Assembly: GCA_001751015.1 (NCBI GenBank)
Contig: MAXM01000286.1
Span: 1 to 8,430, forward strand
Direction: 5' to 3'
DNA length: 8,430 nucleotides
From: Desulfobacterales bacterium C00003106
GTDB taxonomy: Bacteria > Desulfobacterota > Desulfobacteria > Desulfobacterales > C00003106
The notes under the pieces are model-generated. The model did not search any database. It worked only from the letters and a program-made list of their open reading frames with translations, and was not told the DNA's origin. Below, one piece after another: positions 6,079-8,430 of this stretch (the first letter of the stretch is position 1; each line of letters opens with the position of its first letter). A program made the translations under genes and the position numbers.

Positions 6079-6423
6079 ATGAAGAAGTATTCTGTATCAA
6101 CTGTTGCGGCTTTGGTTCTGGTTTTGGGTTTTTCCTCACTTGCCTTCGCGTCTGAAGGCGCACTCGGCGCTCTTGAATTCTATGTCTGGTCAGTAATTGC
6201 AGCAGGTCTTTGTATCGCTTTTGCAGCCGGCCTTTGCGGTATCGGCCAGGGTATGGGCCTCAAGGCCGCTGTTGAAGGAATTGCCAGGAATCCTGAAGCC
6301 TCTGGTAAGGTAACCGTTACGCTGCTTATCGGTCTCGCCATGATCGAGTCTCTCTGTATCTATGCGCTGGTTATCTCCTTGATTATCCTTTACGCTAACC
6401 CGGCAGCAAAACTGCTTGGCTAA
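6079..6423 (+). CDS. atpE: ATP synthase F0 subunit c, with N-terminal signal peptide
   Basis: Subunit c forms the ion-carrying rotor ring. The 114-residue product is longer than the usual 75-90 because residues 1-24 look like a signal peptide: MKK, a hydrophobic core, then AFA before S25. The mature hairpin has helix 1 (about 34-58, with GIGQGMG at 54-60), the polar loop ARNPEASG (69-76) that contacts F1, and helix 2 with the ion-binding glutamate E90 in GLAMIESLCIYALV. Q57 lies exactly 33 residues before E90, and S91 and Y95 follow it. This resembles the Na+ site of Ilyobacter c subunits except that their threonine after ES is L92 here. Translation is driven by a near-ideal ribosome-binding site. 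The gene ends the operon at a strong terminator. Confidence 0.98.
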   Translation: MKKYSVSTVAALVLVLGFSSLAFASEGALGALEFYVWSVIAAGLCIAFAAGLCGIGQGMGLKAAVEGIARNPEASGKVTVTLLIGLAMIESLCIYALVISLIILYANPAAKLLG

Positions 6424-6435
6424 GAAAAACTAAAC

Positions 6436-6477
6436 AAAAAAAGGCTTTCGGACCGCAAGTCTGAAAGCCTTTTTTTT
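6436..6477 (+). terminator. Strong intrinsic terminator after atpE
   Basis: An 18-bp stem (6436-6453 with 6459-6476, one G-U pair) has a 5-base loop CGCAA and ends in a run of eight T. The A run on the 5' side makes it able to work from both directions. It starts 12 bases after the atpE stop, showing that the F0 operon ends here and no F1 gene follows. Confidence 0.93.
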
Positions 6478-6703
6478 GTCCCCTTCCTCAGGGCTCGGTC
6501 AAAAACAACTTGACTTTTTTGCACCCCAATCTTACCATATTCTTAATCGATCCTTGTCCTCAAAAACCCTCGAAACAGCCCGCTATTCAACCAAATATAC
6601 GGCAAATCCGGGCGCAAATACTACCACGTTTTGATTAATTGACACTTAACGTCTTTTCTGTCTTCCCTGCATCGATATTGAATAAAAAACGGTTATCCTG
6701 GCC
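6478..6703. other. Intergenic region between atp terminator and rex, no gene seen
   Basis: No coding sequence is supported. A small hairpin, GTCAA (6498-6502) with TTGAC (6510-6514), is followed by six T and may be a weak second terminator. A consensus TTGACA (6639-6644) lies within arms ACGTT (6626-6630) and AACGT (6648-6652), but no -10 box is found at the proper spacing. The rex promoter therefore remains unplaced. No convincing Rex operator was seen. Confidence 0.5.
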
Positions 6704-7330
6704 ATGAAACAGACAAAAATCCCCGCAGTAACCATAAACCGTCTTTCTTTCTATGCCCGATATCTTTTTCTTCTTAACCTAAAGGATGTCAATGTCGTCT
6801 CTTCTACCCAGCTCGCCAGGGCATGCGGCGTCAACTCGGCGCAAATCAGAAAGGATCTCGCCTACTTCGGTCAATTTGGGGTGCGCGGCATCGGCTACTA
6901 CGTAAAAGACCTTCTTGCTGAACTGCAAAGGATCCTCGGTCTCAACAAGAAATGGCGTCTCGGACTTGTGGGGGTAGGCAATCTCGGGGCAGCGCTTCTG
7001 AGGCATACCCACATTCATCACCCGGGGTACACCTTTGTAAATGCCTTTGACCATGATCCGAAAAGGATCGGCGTTCAAGTCGGCAATCTCATCGTTGATC
7101 CCGTGGACGAAATGGAAGAAACGGTAAAAACCGCCGGGATTCAGATCGGTGTTATTGCCACACGAAACAAAATGGCCCAGCAGTCCGTTGATCGGTTCAT
7201 CAAAGGAGGGGTGCGCGGTATACTCTCATTCGCCACTGTCCAACTGCAAATCCCGCCCGACGTACACATAGAACATGTCGATTTTATACTAAAATTAGAT
7301 GCCTTGTGCTACAGGCTGACTGCCAACTGA
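6704..7330 (+). CDS. rex: Redox-sensing transcriptional repressor Rex
   Basis: Rex is a homodimeric repressor that leaves DNA when NADH rises. In anaerobes it controls fermentative, respiratory and, in sulfate reducers, ATP-synthase and sulfate-reduction genes. The 208-residue length is typical. The N-terminal winged helix shows IPAVTINRLSFYARYL (6-21), VSSTQLARACGVNSAQIRKD (32-51) and LAYFGQFGVRGIGYYV (52-67). The Rossmann domain has GVGNLG (90-95), and D116 in NAFDHDP is placed to hold the NADH ribose. The C-terminal helix VDFILKLDALCYRL swaps into the partner subunit. The usual (L)NFAP segment reads LSFAT (174-178), an unusual variation. No clear ribosome-binding site precedes the ATG. A glycosyltransferase gene follows after 14 bases. 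Confidence 0.95.
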   Translation: MKQTKIPAVTINRLSFYARYLFLLNLKDVNVVSSTQLARACGVNSAQIRKDLAYFGQFGVRGIGYYVKDLLAELQRILGLNKKWRLGLVGVGNLGAALLRHTHIHHPGYTFVNAFDHDPKRIGVQVGNLIVDPVDEMEETVKTAGIQIGVIATRNKMAQQSVDRFIKGGVRGILSFATVQLQIPPDVHIEHVDFILKLDALCYRLTAN

Positions 7331-7344
7331 TTTGGAACAAAACC

Positions 7345-8430
7345 ATGCATTACGATACGGCTCTGAGGGCCTATACCTCAAAGAGAATTGAAGAAATACG
7401 GCGAGCGGACATCCTGGTGGGAATCCCCTGTTACAACAACGAGGGGACGATCCCCCATGTTATCCGGATGGTGAGCCATGGGCTTTTCCGCCACTACAAG
7501 GACTTGCGCTCTGTCATCTTTGTCGCTGACGGCGGCTCCACTGACGACACCCGGGATGCGGCCAAGGAATTCGAGATCAAACCCTGGCAGGAAAAGATCG
7601 TATCTATCTACCGGGGGCCTGCAGGAAAGGGATCAGCCTTTCGATCCATTTTTGAGACAGCCAAACGCCTCAAGGTAAAGGCATGTATGGTCGTCGACTC
7701 GGATCTGCGTTCCATTACTGACGACTGGGTGAAGCATCTTCTGGAACCGATTCTGGAAAAGGACTACCAGTTCGTTTCCCCTGTCTATACGCGTTACAAA
7801 TATGATGGGACGATCACCAACAACATTGTTTATAATCTTACCAGGGCGCTTTACGGTCTGCGCATCCGCCAGCCCATTGGAGGAGACTTCGCCTTTGTCG
7901 GCGACCTGGCGGCATATTACATCGAGCAGGATGTCTGGGATACGGACGTTGCCCGCTATGGGATTGATGTCTGGATGACCACCAACGCCATAACCAACAA
8001 CCTCAAGATCTGCCAGTCCAATTTAGGCGTTAAGATCCACGATGCCAAAGACCCTGCCGAGTCCCTCGGGCCTATGTTCCGCCAGGTGGTACACACTCTC
8101 TTTGTCCTCATGGAACAGCATGAAGCAGCTTGGAAGACGGTCAAAGGGAGCCGGACCGTTCCCATGTTCGGGCTTCAGGAGTTCATGGAGCCGGAGCCCA
8201 TCCGGGTTGATCTCGGTCGGCTGGTCACGGAGTACAAGACAGGGTTCAGGCAGTTCAAGGGTCTCTATCGGGATATATTGTGCCCGGAGTGCTTTGCGGA
8301 ACTCAAAAAATGCGCGGCCAAGGCCAAAACCAAGTTTACGATGCCTGCTGAAACCTGGGTCATGATCCTCTACGAAGCAGCAGCCACCTTCCATGGTTGG
8401 ACCTACAACCGGACCCAGCTAATCAACCTG
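7345..8430 (+). CDS. GT-A family glycosyltransferase, 3' end outside the window
   Basis: The frame is open from the ATG at 7345 to the window end, giving 362 residues so far. The nucleotide-sugar-binding part has ILVGIPCYNNEGTI (23-36), ADGGSTDDT (61-69), PAGKGSAFR (92-100) and the metal-binding DxD as VVDSDLRS (116-123). A later acceptor region has RQPIGGDFAF (175-184), YGIDVWMTT (205-213) and H232 in KIHDAKDP, which may be the third metal ligand. This layout resembles mannosylglycerate synthase and glucosyl-3-phosphoglycerate synthase more than the wall or lipopolysaccharide GT2 enzymes. A compatible-solute role is therefore possible but unproven. No membrane helix is seen, so it is likely cytoplasmic. 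It lies 14 bases after rex, suggesting one transcript. A weak GGA eight bases before the ATG may serve as ribosome-binding site. Confidence 0.82.
   Translation, partial: MHYDTALRAYTSKRIEEIRRADILVGIPCYNNEGTIPHVIRMVSHGLFRHYKDLRSVIFVADGGSTDDTRDAAKEFEIKPWQEKIVSIYRGPAGKGSAFRSIFETAKRLKVKACMVVDSDLRSITDDWVKHLLEPILEKDYQFVSPVYTRYKYDGTITNNIVYNLTRALYGLRIRQPIGGDFAFVGDLAAYYIEQDVWDTDVARYGIDVWMTTNAITNNLKICQSNLGVKIHDAKDPAESLGPMFRQVVHTLFVLMEQHEAAWKTVKGSRTVPMFGLQEFMEPEPIRVDLGRLVTEYKTGFRQFKGLYRDILCPECFAELKKCAAKAKTKFTMPAETWVMILYEAAATFHGWTYNRTQLINL

Noticed and set aside
6639..6644. TTGACA as a rex promoter -35 box
   Set aside because: No acceptable -10 sequence is found 16-18 bases downstream, so a promoter call would not be supported.
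6626..6652. Possible Rex operator upstream of rex (ACGTT and AACGT arms around TTGATTAATTGACA)
   Set aside because: Arms are only five bases with a 17-base spacer and do not match the TTGTxAA-type half sites.

Overview
The window looks like a stretch of chromosome from an anaerobic bacterium, most likely of the Desulfobacterota (former Deltaproteobacteria). The basis is indirect. The membrane (F0) genes of the ATP synthase sit alone, with no F1 genes beside them. hemL lies directly upstream of them. The redox regulator Rex follows. The c subunit resembles those of Geobacter-like bacteria from memory. None of this was tested by search.

Positions 1-702: the left edge carries the broken N-terminal part of an ISL3-family transposase (+ strand), followed by about 300 bases with no recognisable gene. 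Positions 703-2106 (- strand) hold hisH followed three bases later by hisF. These are the glutaminase and cyclase halves of imidazole glycerol phosphate synthase, and both have intact catalytic residues. About 300 bases upstream of hisH contain no gene but do contain inverted repeats and a -35-like box. Positions 2414-3145 (- strand) encode a YkgJ-type cysteine-cluster protein of unknown role.

Positions 3146-4582: a short divergent intergenic region contains a perfect 14-bp palindrome and a good sigma70-like promoter. It leads into hemL (+), which makes 5-aminolevulinate in the C5 route to heme, sirohaem and corrinoids. Positions 4619-6477 form a compact F0 transcription unit: a sigma70-like promoter, atpZ, an AtpI-like gene (ATGA overlap with atpZ), atpB (subunit a), atpE (subunit c) and a very strong intrinsic terminator. 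Subunits b and delta and all F1 genes must lie elsewhere. Subunit c carries an apparent signal peptide and a Gln/Glu-Ser/Tyr ion-site pattern that partly matches Na+-binding c rings.

Positions 6478-8430: a gene-free gap of about 225 bases, then rex (NADH/NAD+-sensing repressor), and 14 bases later a GT-A glycosyltransferase that runs off the right edge. The glycosyltransferase has features reminiscent of the mannosylglycerate/glucosyl-3-phosphoglycerate synthase group, but its substrate cannot be read from sequence alone.

The genes are mostly housekeeping: histidine synthesis, tetrapyrrole synthesis, energy conservation and redox regulation. I found no clear sign of an undescribed defence or mobile system. 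The points most worth a second look are the ion specificity and processing of AtpE, the glycosyltransferase, the cysteine-cluster protein with its palindrome, and the atpB-atpE hairpin.
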